A stretch of DNA of 49,563 nt from an uncultured Oscillibacter sp. (GTDB lineage: Bacteria; Bacillota; Clostridia; Oscillospirales; Oscillospiraceae): NCBI RefSeq assembly GCF_910584465.1, contig NZ_CAJUBK010000011.1:1-49563 (forward strand), written 5' to 3'. Below, one piece after another: positions 1-8,916 of this stretch (its first letter is position 1; every line of letters starts with the position of its first letter). A program made the position numbers and the translations under genes. The notes under the pieces are model-generated. The model was given only the letters and a program-made list of their open reading frames with translations. It had not been told where the DNA came from and ran no database searches.

Positions 1-1025
1 GGGAGGAGACGGAGAAGCGCTATATGCACCACTACAACTTCCCCGGCTACTCCGTCGGCGAGGCCAAGCCCGCCCGCTCCCCCGGCCGCCGGGAGATCGG
101 CCACGGCGCGCTCGCCGAGCGGGCCCTCCTGCCCGTGATCCCCGACGTGGAGACCTTCCCCTACGCCATCCGCGTGGTCAGCGAGGTGGTCAGCTCCAAC
201 GGCTCCACCTCCCAGGGCTCCGTCTGCGGGTCCACCCTGGCGCTGATGGACGCCGGCGTGCCCATCAAGGCCCCCGTGGCCGGCATCTCCTGCGGCCTGA
301 TCCAGGACGACGACGGCGGCTTCACCACCTTCATCGACATCCAGGGCGTGGAGGACTTCCACGGCGAGATGGACTTCAAGGTGGCGGGCACCAAGAAGGG
401 CATCACCGCCATCCAGATGGACCTGAAGAACGACGGGCTGACCATGGAGATCATCAAGGACGCGCTGGAGATCACCTACGACGGGCGGTGCCAGATCCTG
501 GACCAGATCATGCTCCCCTGCATCGCCGAGCCCCGCAAGGACGTGAGCCGGTACGCCCCCAAGATGCTGACCATGCACATCGACCCCTCTCGGATCCGGG
601 AGGTCATCGGCTCCGGCGGCAAGGTCATCCAGAAGATCGTGGCGGACACCGGGGCGAAGATCGACATCAACGACGACGGGTCCATCTTCATCGCGGGCGT
701 GGACGCCGCCTCCTGCGACGCGGCGAAGAAGTGCATCGACGACATCGTCTTCGTGCCCGAGATCGGCGCGCTGTACTACGGGCGCGTGGTGCGGCTGATG
801 ACCTTCGGCGCCTTCGTGGAGCTGGCCCCCGGCAAGGACGGGCTGGTCCACATCTCCAAGCTGGCGGACCACCGGATCGAGAAGGTGGAGGACGCCTGCA
901 AGATCGGCGACATGATGTGGGTGAAGGTCACCGACATCGACGAGAAGGGCCGGGTGAACCTGAGCCACAAGGACGCCGTCCGGGAGATCCGCGCCAAGGA
1001 GGCCGCGGGCGAGCGGGCCAAATAA
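1..1025 (+). CDS. pnp: Polyribonucleotide nucleotidyltransferase (PNPase), 3' part
   Basis: This is the C-terminal part of PNPase; the gene begins upstream of the window and the reading frame enters at base 3. PNPase is the phosphorolytic 3'-5' exoribonuclease of the RNA degradosome. Visible parts are the end of the second RNase PH domain (motif MHHYNFPGYSVGE, then GRREIGHGALAERAL), a KH domain around nt 570-740 with the GSGGKVIQKI loop, and an S1 RNA-binding domain around nt 765-990 (GRVVRLMTFGAFVELAPGKDG). Stop TAA at 1023-1025. A strong hairpin with a T-run follows directly, so pnp is probably the last gene of its transcript. Identification is secure; only the N-terminal half cannot be judged. 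Confidence 0.97.
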   Translation, partial: EETEKRYMHHYNFPGYSVGEAKPARSPGRREIGHGALAERALLPVIPDVETFPYAIRVVSEVVSSNGSTSQGSVCGSTLALMDAGVPIKAPVAGISCGLIQDDDGGFTTFIDIQGVEDFHGEMDFKVAGTKKGITAIQMDLKNDGLTMEIIKDALEITYDGRCQILDQIMLPCIAEPRKDVSRYAPKMLTMHIDPSRIREVIGSGGKVIQKIVADTGAKIDINDDGSIFIAGVDAASCDAAKKCIDDIVFVPEIGALYYGRVVRLMTFGAFVELAPGKDGLVHISKLADHRIEKVEDACKIGDMMWVKVTDIDEKGRVNLSHKDAVREIRAKEAAGERAK

Positions 1026-1038
1026 GGAAAAATTACCA

Positions 1039-1066
1039 GGGCGGGCCGTGCGGCCCGCCCCCTTTT
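1039..1066 (+). terminator. Rho-independent terminator after pnp
   Basis: A perfect 9-bp stem (GGGCGGGCC 1039-1047, GGCCCGCCC 1052-1060) with the loop GTGC is followed by CCTTTT. It lies 13 nt after the pnp stop codon. Confidence 0.85.
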
Positions 1067-1070
1067 ATCC

Positions 1071-1099
1071 TTGCAAGGGATGGGGATCTGTGGTATGCT
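1071..1099 (+). promoter_or_regulatory. Sigma-A-type promoter for the LRR/SLH surface protein
   Basis: TTGCAA at 1071-1076 and TATGCT at 1094-1099 are separated by 17 nt. A TGG directly before the -10 gives an extended -10 (TGnTATGCT). It lies just after the pnp terminator and about 50 nt before the start codon at 1148. Confidence 0.7.
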
Positions 1100-1147
1100 G
1101 TAAGGACAGGAGCGCATGAGGCTCCGGCGTGACAGGAGGGACCGAGC

Positions 1148-4100
1148 ATGGAACGATGGATCAGGAGGATCTTATTGGTCATCACCGCGGTGGCGGCGCT
1201 GACCGTGGGCGCTTCGGCGCTGAGCGCGGAGGAGGCCGAGGCGCTGTTCACCTATACTGATTATAATTACAAGGGCGTCCCGGCGGCGGAGGTGGAGAGC
1301 TATGTCGGCTCGCCCGAAGGATCCGCGGCCTTGGATACGGTGCAGATCCCCGATGTGCTGGCCGACGGCAGGATCGTCCGGTCGATCGGGGACAACGCCT
1401 TCGACGCGGTGACGTCGCCGACGAACAACATGGTCTCGGAGCTGAAAACGATCGTGCTGCCCAACAGCATCGTCCACATCGGGCAGAACGCCTTCACCGG
1501 GGCGGAGAACCTGAACACGATCGAGATCCCCGGCGGCGTCGCCATCGACCAGTATGCGTTCCAAAACTGCAAGAACCTGCGGAAGGTCACCCTTTTGGAC
1601 GCCGTGGACGAGAACGGCGAACTGAGCTTCGTCGAGACCTCGATCGGGGAGGGCGCGTTCTCGGGCTGCAGGAACCTGGTGGACCTGACGCTCCCGGGCA
1701 ACCTGGAATCGATCTCGGACAGCGCGTTCTCGGGCTGCACCGAGCTGACGAAGCTCATCGTCCCGTTCAGTGTTTCCGAGATCGGCTCTCAGGCGTTCGG
1801 GGGCTGCAGGAGCCTGGAGAACGTCATCTTCCTCAGGAGAGATGTGGACATCGACAGGAGTGCCTTCGAATGGGGGGATGTGGACCTTTTCCACTGCGTG
1901 AAGGGTTCACCGACCTATAAATTCATATACGAGCAGATAGAGTGGGGGATTTATCAGGACGAAAACGAGATCCTGTCGCACATCCACGGCTTCACGGCCA
2001 GCAACGAGGACCTCACGGGGACGATCACGGGCCTGAGCGACCCCCGGTGCAGCGACTACGGCAAGGACGGCAAGGTCACGGTCAAGTTCGTCTGTGAGGG
2101 GACGAAGAAGATCGAACGGAAGACCGAGTGGGTCGAGGATCCGACGAACCCGAAAACAGACCCGACCACGGGCGAGATCATCCTGGGGCCGGATGGGAAG
2201 CCGGTATTCAACCTGACAAATAAGGAGGTCGTGACAGAGACCACCATCCCCTGCAAGTCCTTCAACAACGGCAGCTCCTTCATCCAGATCCGGGACATCT
2301 CCGCCCCCTACCACAACATGGAGGACCGGGCGGACACCGAGGCCACCTGCACGGAGCCCGCGTACAAGGGCGGGAAAGCCTGCTCGATCTGCGGGACGGT
2401 CCTGGTGGATCCCACGGCGGACGGCGATCCTTTGGGGCATGAGTATGCCAAGGACCCGGAGGACAGCACGAAGGACCGCATCGAGGAGGAGATCGTCCAG
2501 GAGCCCACCTGCTCGGAAGAGGGCATCACGGAGCGCTTCAAGACCTGTATCCGCCCCGTGGGCGATGATGGCGGAACGTGCGGGCATGTGGAGCTCATCG
2601 AGCGGGACGAGCATGTCCCCAGGACGCCCCACGAGTTCGGCTACGGCCACATGGGCAAACCGGAGACCCTGAAGGAGGCCACGTGCACGGAGGCGGGCCT
2701 CGTCGTGACCCACAGCATCTGCAAGGTCTGCGGCTTCTCCGAGGCGGATGAGTGCGGGTGGTGCGCGAAGTTCGAGGAGGCGATCGAAGAGCGGAGGGCC
2801 TCCGTGACGCTCCCCGACGGCAGCACCATCTTGAACGAGAACACGGGGACGGCCGGACAGTCTCTGGCCGGAGCGGCGCTCCCCGTGCCCTACGCGGAGG
2901 ACGGGGACGAGGGAGACGGCGGGGACGAGGAAAAGCCGGATCCCTACGACGACCTGACCAAGATCGAGCAAGGGTATGTGGACCACCTGCGGGCGTACCA
3001 CGGCAAGGACGCCCAGAAATTCGACGGCGACGAGAAGATCTATTGGAAGGCGGAGGTCACCGTCACCGCGAAAACGGGGCACAAGCAGCCGGATGTGGTC
3101 GAGATGGAGGTCAAGACCCCGCCGGACTGCGAGCACGAGGGCGTGGGCGTGATCGGGGCCTACCGCTGTGAGGTCTGCAAGGAGTGGATCGGCGAGCAGG
3201 AGGAAGTGCCCATCCCCGCCACGGGGCATAAATGGGTCTACGATCCCGAGTTGGATAAGATCCTCGAGCCCGCGAACTGTACGTACGGGGGCCTGAAGAA
3301 CACCTACGAGGTGTGCGTGAACGAGAACTGCCCCCTGGAGGGCAAGCCCCGGCTGCTGAAGGAGAACGTGCCGATCGACCCCGATCCCCAGGGCCATAAG
3401 TGGGAGGACTTCGTGAAGGACGAGGGCTCCGAGAAGTGGGAGTTCCCCTGCAAGCCCGGCACGGCCACCGGCACCGCCACTTGCGCGGTCTGCGGTGAGT
3501 CGGAGGCCCTCACGATCGACCTGGAGCCGAAGCAGGACCACACCTGGGGCGGCTGGACGGCCAGCGAGGACGGCAAGAAGGAGAGCCGGAGCTGCACGGT
3601 CTGCGGCGAGACGCAGGAGCGGGACGCCGCCGTGCCGCCGGAGCCCGAGGACCCGGAAGATCCGGAAGATCCTGACAAGCCCGAGGAGCCCGACAAGCCG
3701 GACCCCAACGCCTCCTACACCATCACGGTGGTCCAGGGCGCGGGCGGCACGATCAAGGTCTTCCACACCAGCGCCAAGGCGGGGACCAGCGTGAGCGTCA
3801 CCGTCACGCCGGACGCCGGGTATGAGCTGGACATGATCCGGGTCATCGGCAGCACGACCGCCCAGGACCTGACCGGCCGGCGGCCCAGCTTCACCATGCC
3901 GGCCTCCAACGTGAGGGTCCAGGCCAGCTTCGCCCGGATCGCCGACGAAGCGGGCTGGGGCGGGATCGTCAGCTCCGAGCGCAGCGACCCCACCCGCACG
4001 GAGGACACCGTCCCGGTGCAGATCACGTCGCCGGCGGGCGCGCCCCGGGCGGACGCGTGGACCCAGCTGTTCAGCGACGTCCCCACCAGCCACTGGGCGG

Positions 4101-4555
4101 CGGGCGAGATCAACTGGGCCAACCAGATGGGCTATATGGGCGGCGCCGGCGGCCGGTTCGACCCGGACGGGGGCATCACCGGACAGCAGGTCTGGATGGT
4201 CATGGCCCGGCTGATGGGGACCTATCCCGCCAGCCTGGCGGAGGCCCGGCGCTGGGCGGTGGAGACCGGCTTCGCCACCGGCAGCGACCCGGAGCGGGCG
4301 ATGAGCCGGCATGAGGTGGTGACGGCCCTTTACCGCTGCGCCGTCCTGAAGGGCCGCGGGACGCGGCCCAGCGGCCTGAACCTGGCGGGCTACACGGACA
4401 GCAGCCTGGTCCCCGCCGTGGCGCGGGACGCCATGATCTGGGCCGTGGCCAACGGCATCGTCGCCGGGGACGCCAGCAACCGGCTCGATCCCACCGGCAC
4501 CGTCACCCGTGCCCAGTTCGCGGTGCTCTTGTACCGGTTCAGCCAGCGCGTATAA
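1148..4555 (+). CDS. Secreted BspA-type leucine-rich repeat protein with SLH anchor
   Basis: A 1135-residue cell-surface protein. Residues 1-27 form a signal peptide (basic start, hydrophobic core, ASALSA end). Residues about 60-260 carry BspA-like (LRR_5) repeats of the form IGxxAFxGCxxLxxLxLP. Residues about 398-830 hold at least six Cys-rich units with a lone Cys followed by CxxC (for example ACSICG, CKVCG, CEVCK, CAVCG, CTVCG). An acidic proline linker of PED/DKP repeats lies near 832-855, then an InlB/bacterial-repeat-like beta domain (856-935). The C-terminus has SLH-type domains from about 975 (FSDVPTSHWA, ANGIVAGD). SLH domains normally bind secondary cell-wall polymers, so a wall-anchored adhesin or binding protein is likely; the ligand is unknown. 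The ribosome site AGGAGGG precedes the ATG. Confidence 0.85.
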   Translation: MERWIRRILLVITAVAALTVGASALSAEEAEALFTYTDYNYKGVPAAEVESYVGSPEGSAALDTVQIPDVLADGRIVRSIGDNAFDAVTSPTNNMVSELKTIVLPNSIVHIGQNAFTGAENLNTIEIPGGVAIDQYAFQNCKNLRKVTLLDAVDENGELSFVETSIGEGAFSGCRNLVDLTLPGNLESISDSAFSGCTELTKLIVPFSVSEIGSQAFGGCRSLENVIFLRRDVDIDRSAFEWGDVDLFHCVKGSPTYKFIYEQIEWGIYQDENEILSHIHGFTASNEDLTGTITGLSDPRCSDYGKDGKVTVKFVCEGTKKIERKTEWVEDPTNPKTDPTTGEIILGPDGKPVFNLTNKEVVTETTIPCKSFNNGSSFIQIRDISAPYHNMEDRADTEATCTEPAYKGGKACSICGTVLVDPTADGDPLGHEYAKDPEDSTKDRIEEEIVQEPTCSEEGITERFKTCIRPVGDDGGTCGHVELIERDEHVPRTPHEFGYGHMGKPETLKEATCTEAGLVVTHSICKVCGFSEADECGWCAKFEEAIEERRASVTLPDGSTILNENTGTAGQSLAGAALPVPYAEDGDEGDGGDEEKPDPYDDLTKIEQGYVDHLRAYHGKDAQKFDGDEKIYWKAEVTVTAKTGHKQPDVVEMEVKTPPDCEHEGVGVIGAYRCEVCKEWIGEQEEVPIPATGHKWVYDPELDKILEPANCTYGGLKNTYEVCVNENCPLEGKPRLLKENVPIDPDPQGHKWEDFVKDEGSEKWEFPCKPGTATGTATCAVCGESEALTIDLEPKQDHTWGGWTASEDGKKESRSCTVCGETQERDAAVPPEPEDPEDPEDPDKPEEPDKPDPNASYTITVVQGAGGTIKVFHTSAKAGTSVSVTVTPDAGYELDMIRVIGSTTAQDLTGRRPSFTMPASNVRVQASFARIADEAGWGGIVSSERSDPTRTEDTVPVQITSPAGAPRADAWTQLFSDVPTSHWAAGEINWANQMGYMGGAGGRFDPDGGITGQQVWMVMARLMGTYPASLAEARRWAVETGFATGSDPERAMSRHEVVTALYRCAVLKGRGTRPSGLNLAGYTDSSLVPAVARDAMIWAVANGIVAGDASNRLDPTGTVTRAQFAVLLYRFSQRV

Positions 4556-4571
4556 AACAGGAGAGACGACC

Positions 4572-4603
4572 GATCGGGGCGGGCCAGGGAGCCCGCCCCG
4601 ATC
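4572..4603. terminator. Strong hairpin between the surface protein and mnmE
   Basis: A perfect 13-bp stem (GATCGGGGCGGGC 4572-4584, GCCCGCCCCGATC 4591-4603) with loop CAGGGA lies 16 nt after the stop codon. There is no T-run, so it may be a weak or factor-assisted terminator or an mRNA-stabilising hairpin. Confidence 0.5.
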
Positions 4604-4622
4604 TCGCAGAGAGGAGGAGAGC

Positions 4623-6032
4623 ATGGATACCATCGCCGCCATCGCCGCCGGGGGAGGGGCGCCCTCCGCCATCGGCGTGGTCCGGGTCTCCGGGCCGGAG
4701 TGCTTCGCCGTCTGCGGGCGGGTCTTCCGGTCCCGGGGGCCCTTCGAGGGGCTGGAGCCCCGCCGGATGGTCCTGGGGGAGGTGCTGGACGGGGCGGGGC
4801 GGGTCGTCGACCATGCCCTGGCGGTCCGCTTCCCCGGGCCTCACAGCTACACCGGGGAGGACTGCGCCGAGTTCCACTGCCATGGGTCCCCGGTGGTCCT
4901 GGGGGAGGTGCTCGCGGCGCTGTTTGCCGCCGGGGCGCGGCAGGCGGGGCCGGGGGAGTTCACGAAGCGGGCGTTCCTGAACGGCCGGATGGACCTGACC
5001 CAGGCGGAGGCCGTGATCGACCTCATCGACGCCGAGACCGCCTCCGCCGCCCGGAACGCCGCCGCCCAGCTGGACGGGGGCCTGCGCCGGAGGCTGGAGC
5101 CGGTACAGGAGGCCCTGCTGGGGATCGTGTCCCGGTTCTACGCCGTGGTGGACTACCCGGACGAGGACATCGAGGACGTGGGGCCGGAGGAGATCTCCGC
5201 CGCCCTGGGGGAGGCGGAGGGGCGTCTGACGGCCCTGCTGGGCACCTGCCGCCGGGGGCGGGTGCTGAAAAAGGGCGTACGGACGGCCATCGTGGGCCTG
5301 CCCAACGCGGGGAAGTCCTCCCTGCTGAACGCGCTGGCGGGCTATGAACGGGCCATCGTCACCGGCGTGCCGGGGACGACGCGGGACACGGTGGAGGAGA
5401 GCGTCCTGTGCGGCGGGGTGCTGCTGCGCCTCATCGACACGGCGGGCCTCCGGGAGACGGAGGACGAGGTGGAGCGGCTGGGCGTGGAGCGCTCCCGCCG
5501 GGCCATGGAGGAGGCGGAGCTGATCTTGCTGGTGTCCGACGATCTGGCGGAGCCGGGGACGCCCCGGCCCCCGGCGTACCGGGAGGACTATCGCGGGCTG
5601 CTGGGCGCGGTCGGCGGGAAGGAGACGCCCTGGATCTTCGTGGCCTCCAAGCGGGATTTGACCGGGACGTGCGCCGGGGCCCTGGGGGCCATCGGGGACC
5701 CGGGCTGGAACGGCCCCGCCGCCTTCGTCTCCGTCTCCTCCGTCACCGGCGAGGGCCTGGAGGATCTGGAGGCGGCCGTGGCGGCCCTCTTCCCCCCGGG
5801 GGGGCCGGAGGAGGCGGGGAGCCTCCTGACGGACCAGCGGCAGGAGGACGCCGCCCGCCGGGCGCGGGAGGCCGTCCGCCGGGCGCGGGAGGCCCTGGAG
5901 GGCGGCATGACCCCCGACGCCGTCCTCACCGACGCGGAGGAGGCCCTGGACGCCATCGGCGAGCTGACGGGGCGGACCGCCCGGGAGGAGATCGTGGAGC
6001 GCATCTTCTCCCGGTTCTGCGTGGGGAAGTGA
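4623..6032 (+). CDS. mnmE: tRNA modification GTPase MnmE (TrmE)
   Basis: A 469-residue protein, normal length for MnmE, which with MnmG installs the (carboxymethyl)aminomethyl group on wobble uridine 34 of certain tRNAs. The N-terminus shows the folate-binding domain (DTIAAIAAGGGAPSAIGVVRVSG). The G domain is inserted in the helical domain: P-loop GLPNAGKSS (225-233), switch GTTRDT, DTAGLRETED and a SKRD motif in place of the usual NKxD. The chain ends in FCVGK, matching the conserved C-terminal Cys-Gly-Lys that positions the reacting carbon unit. ATG at 4623 follows AGAGGAGGAGAGC. An in-frame extension upstream lacks the family N-terminus and was not used. mnmG is not in this window. Confidence 0.96.
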   Translation: MDTIAAIAAGGGAPSAIGVVRVSGPECFAVCGRVFRSRGPFEGLEPRRMVLGEVLDGAGRVVDHALAVRFPGPHSYTGEDCAEFHCHGSPVVLGEVLAALFAAGARQAGPGEFTKRAFLNGRMDLTQAEAVIDLIDAETASAARNAAAQLDGGLRRRLEPVQEALLGIVSRFYAVVDYPDEDIEDVGPEEISAALGEAEGRLTALLGTCRRGRVLKKGVRTAIVGLPNAGKSSLLNALAGYERAIVTGVPGTTRDTVEESVLCGGVLLRLIDTAGLRETEDEVERLGVERSRRAMEEAELILLVSDDLAEPGTPRPPAYREDYRGLLGAVGGKETPWIFVASKRDLTGTCAGALGAIGDPGWNGPAAFVSVSSVTGEGLEDLEAAVAALFPPGGPEEAGSLLTDQRQEDAARRAREAVRRAREALEGGMTPDAVLTDAEEALDAIGELTGRTAREEIVERIFSRFCVGK

Positions 6033-6067
6033 CGGACCGCGTCCCCTGCGTCCGCGGGGGACGATGA

Positions 6068-6106
6068 GACGCCTGGGGCGGCCCCTTTGGGGCCGCCCCA
6101 GGCGTC
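6068..6106. terminator. Bidirectional terminator between mnmE and the PfkB kinase
   Basis: A perfect 18-bp stem (6068-6085 with 6089-6106) and a 3-nt TTT loop separate two convergent genes. It is followed by TT on the + side; outside bases (ATGAGAC and GTCTCAT) extend the symmetry. Confidence 0.75.
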
Positions 6107-6153
6107 TTGGTCTCATCGGGAGGGAAGCCGCCGCGATCCGCCCGCCGGTCCCC

Positions 6154-7047
6154 TCAGGTCCATCCGGGGTAAAGCGCGGCGATGTACGCCTCCACGTCCT
6201 CCCGGCTCCCCTGGAAGGGGCCGGGGGATTCCATCTTCAGGGACACCAGGGCCGTGCAGTACAGCAGGGCCTCCCGGATGTCCGCCCGCTGGCGCTCGGT
6301 GATGTACCCGGCGAAGGTGGTGTCCCCGCGGCCCGTCCGGCCGGAGAGGTCCCGGGCCCGGATGGGGCAGGTGTGGACCTCCCTGCCGTCGTAGGCCAGG
6401 ACCTCGGTGTTGTGGGTGATCAGCACTTCCTTCGCCCCCCACCGGTGGAGCAGCTTCGCCGCCTCCGCCCGGTCCGTCAGGCCCGTCAGGATCTCCGCCT
6501 CCGCGGCGTCGGTCTTCAGATAGTCGATGCAGGGCAGGTACTCCCGCTTCTCCGCCCAGTCGTGGAAGGCCATGGTCCTGTCCGGCTCCACGTGCCGCAG
6601 GAGGCACTGGACGTCCACCGCCACCTTGCCGCGCTCCGCCGCCCGGGCGAAGAGGGGGCCGTCGAAGTCGCCGTGGACCAGCCCGGCGAAGTGGTAGATC
6701 TTCGTCTCCACGTCCGGCAGCTCCTCGAACCGGAAGGGATCGCACACGCCCATGGACGTGCAGGCGCGCGTCTCCTTGTCGGCGGTGAAGTACTGGTTGC
6801 GGATGGAGCAGGTGGCGGAGGAGGGCTTCCAATAGAGGTCCGCGCCGGAGCCCCGGAAGCGGGCCTCCACGTCGGCGTCGGCGGGATCGAGCTTGGTGAA
6901 CACGGCGGTCCGGTTCCCGCTCCTGGCGGCGGCGAAGCCGGAGGACACCACCGCGCCGCCTACCTCCCTGCGCTCGTTGCCCTGATAGTCGATGTTATGG
7001 TCCAGGGACACCGGTCCGATGACCAGGACGTCATAGGGCCCTCCCAT
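6154..7047 (-). CDS. PfkB-family carbohydrate/nucleoside kinase
   Basis: A 297-residue ribokinase-fold kinase. The start YDVLVIGPVSLD and early glycines EVGGAVVSSGFAAARSG match the family N-terminus; the signature GRTGRGDTTFAGYI (about 236-249) supplies the anion hole and the catalytic Asp (242), with GRGD where GAGD is usual. The substrate cannot be read from sequence. Start 7047 was chosen because AAAAGGGGG lies 5 nt upstream and the family motif begins at once; an in-frame ATG at 7074 is an alternative. It is the last gene of a five-gene minus-strand run, 37 nt after a HAD phosphatase. A kinase-phosphatase pair beside a LacI regulator suggests sugar or sugar-phosphate metabolism; this is inference. 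Confidence 0.8.
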   Translation of the reverse strand: MGGPYDVLVIGPVSLDHNIDYQGNERREVGGAVVSSGFAAARSGNRTAVFTKLDPADADVEARFRGSGADLYWKPSSATCSIRNQYFTADKETRACTSMGVCDPFRFEELPDVETKIYHFAGLVHGDFDGPLFARAAERGKVAVDVQCLLRHVEPDRTMAFHDWAEKREYLPCIDYLKTDAAEAEILTGLTDRAEAAKLLHRWGAKEVLITHNTEVLAYDGREVHTCPIRARDLSGRTGRGDTTFAGYITERQRADIREALLYCTALVSLKMESPGPFQGSREDVEAYIAALYPGWT

Positions 7048-7084
7048 GCGGGCCCCCTTTTCCTTTCGATCCATAGGGCCGCCC

Positions 7085-7858
7085 TCACGCCCGCCCGGCG
7101 GACATGGCCGGGCAGACCTCATCCAGCCAGGCGGTCAGCTCCCGGATGTCCGAGATGACGGCGTCCGGCTTCTCCGCCGCGTCCTTGACGGCCGCGTCCT
7201 TCTGCGCGGAGAGGTGGGACCCGATCTGCACCGCCTTGGCCAGGCCCGCCCGCTTGGCGCCGATGATGTCCCGGGAGATCGTGTCGCCCACGTAGACGCA
7301 CTCCTCCGCCCGCACCTGCATCTGCCGCAGGGAGATGCGGAAGATCTCCGGGTGGGGCTTGCGGTAGCCGGTGACGCTGGAGACGGTCACGTCCCGCATG
7401 AAGTGCCGGATGCCGTAGTCCTCCAGCACGTTGAAGACGTTGTACAAGGAGGCGTTGTTGGACACCACCCCCAGCTTATAGCCCCGCCGCTCCAGGGACT
7501 CCAGCATCTCGGCGGCCCCGGGGCGGAGCTCCCGGTGGAAATAGGTCAGCTCCCACATGTTGGCCAGGTCCTCGGTGATGGGGAGCAGCTTCTCCCGGTC
7601 GAAACCGAAATCCTTCAGGTAAAAGTCCGGCCAGATCTCCTCCGGCTTCTTCTCCAGCCACACGGACTCGCTCCAGCTCTTATACGCCTTCAGCCCCGCC
7701 AGGACCTTCTCCTGGAACTCCGCCGGGCCGCAGCCGGGCTCTAGCCCCGCCGAGCGCAGCATGGCCTGGAGCTCCTCCATCACCGCGGCCAGGGTCGTCT
7801 CATCGTTCCAAATGTCCTCCAGGGTCCCTCCCATGTCGAACAATACGGTGTTCAGCAT
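7085..7858 (-). CDS. HAD-superfamily hydrolase
   Basis: A 257-residue phosphatase-like protein. Motif I is VLFDMGGTLED near the N-terminus, where the first Asp would be the nucleophile. The second aspartate position of DxDxT/V is Gly (DMGGT), as in many HAD proteins of the DMGGT type. A late motif VYVGDTISRDIIGAKRAGL carries the Mg-binding aspartates (motif IV). The region between has the helical cap of subfamily IA. ATG at 7858 is preceded by AAAGGAGGCG, a strong ribosome site. It lies between the EEP hydrolase and the PfkB kinase on the same strand. Likely a phosphate-monoester hydrolase; substrate unknown. Confidence 0.82.
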   Translation of the reverse strand: MLNTVLFDMGGTLEDIWNDETTLAAVMEELQAMLRSAGLEPGCGPAEFQEKVLAGLKAYKSWSESVWLEKKPEEIWPDFYLKDFGFDREKLLPITEDLANMWELTYFHRELRPGAAEMLESLERRGYKLGVVSNNASLYNVFNVLEDYGIRHFMRDVTVSSVTGYRKPHPEIFRISLRQMQVRAEECVYVGDTISRDIIGAKRAGLAKAVQIGSHLSAQKDAAVKDAAEKPDAVISDIRELTAWLDEVCPAMSAGRA

Positions 7859-7881
7859 CCGAACGCCTCCTTTTTCCATCG

Positions 7882-8916
7882 TTATCCCAGGGCGCAGGAC
7901 GCCCAGACTGCATTGTGATCGGACAGCTCCTCCCCCGTGAAGGCCGCCAGGGCGCTGCCCTCCGGGGCGAAGCCGCAGTCCGCCTTCCGGGTGGAGATGG
8001 TGCGGCTCTCCCCCGCCTCCACGCCGCGGACCAGCAGCCAGTCCAGCCGCAGGTCCAGGTGCCCTCCGCCGGGGAGGGGCTTGCGCCGGGTGGCCACGGC
8101 CTCGTCCGGCAGGAGGCGGTAGCCCGCCCGCTCCGCCGCCGGGAGGCAGCCCTCCCAGGAGGCCACGTCCTCCAGGCAGCGGCGCTGGAGCTCCGGGCTC
8201 CCCGCCACCGCCTGGATGGCGTCCTTGTCCCGGCCGTCGAAGGTGTTGGTGTTCAGGTCGCCGCCCAGGATCACCGGCATCCCGGGGAACATCCGCTCCG
8301 CCTCCGCCAGCACGGCCTCCAGCTGGGCCTGACGGCCCGGGCCTTGGGTCCGGTTCTCCAGGTGGATGGTCCCCACGCCCACGTGCCGCCCCGCCACGTC
8401 CAGCTCCGCCAGGACCGCCAGCCGTCCGCCGATGCGGCGCTGGCGGTCGAAGTACCAGTTGTACTGCTCCGGCAGGCGGACCGCCTTGGCCCGCAGGATG
8501 GGCCAGCGGGAGAAGATGGCGTTGCCGTGGAAGCCCTTGGGGTCCTGGCCGTTCACCAGCTCGATGAACTCCAGCCCGAAGGCCGCGTTCATCCCCAGCC
8601 GCTGCGCCAGCTCCAGCGTCGTGTCCCGTCCGCCGGAACGGACGCAGCCGTCGTCCAGCTCGTTGGCCAAGATCACGTCGAAGGGCCGGACCTGCGGGCA
8701 GGACTCCAGGAAATCCCCCAGCTCCGCCAGGCACACGCCCCGTTCCATGTTGAACACCAGCGTCCCCAGGGCCTCCGGGGCCTGCGCCGGGGCCGGGGCC
8801 AGCGCGTGGATCTCCGCCTGAGAGAACTGGGCGATCCGGGCCATGACCTCCTCCTGGGAGGTCTCGTCCAGCAGCGCCCCCAGGCGCTGCCGCTCTTCAT
8901 TGGGCAGTCCCTTCAT
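7882..8916 (-). CDS. Endonuclease/exonuclease/phosphatase (EEP) family protein
   Basis: A 344-residue protein with a DNase I-like fold. Visible family motifs are an ILANELDDG metal-binding glutamate (about residue 86), FHGNAIFSRWPI (129-140), IHLENRT (184-190), the GGDLNTN motif (218-224) and the C-terminal LSDHNAVWA (331-339) with the catalytic Asp-His. These predict a Mg-dependent phosphodiesterase or phosphatase; substrates in the family range from nucleic acids to sphingomyelin and inositol phosphates, so none is assigned. There is no signal peptide. Its ATG lies inside the end of the LacI gene (20-nt overlap), with GAGGAGG upstream, so translation is probably coupled to the regulator. 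Confidence 0.82.
   Translation of the reverse strand: MKGLPNEERQRLGALLDETSQEEVMARIAQFSQAEIHALAPAPAQAPEALGTLVFNMERGVCLAELGDFLESCPQVRPFDVILANELDDGCVRSGGRDTTLELAQRLGMNAAFGLEFIELVNGQDPKGFHGNAIFSRWPILRAKAVRLPEQYNWYFDRQRRIGGRLAVLAELDVAGRHVGVGTIHLENRTQGPGRQAQLEAVLAEAERMFPGMPVILGGDLNTNTFDGRDKDAIQAVAGSPELQRRCLEDVASWEGCLPAAERAGYRLLPDEAVATRRKPLPGGGHLDLRLDWLLVRGVEAGESRTISTRKADCGFAPEGSALAAFTGEELSDHNAVWASCALG

Noticed and set aside
1907..4672. A 921-codon frame on the - strand opposite the LRR/SLH protein
   Set aside because: Arg/Gly/Leu/Val-biased with no family motif and no ribosome site; it is the shadow of a real gene with signal peptide, repeats and SLH domains.
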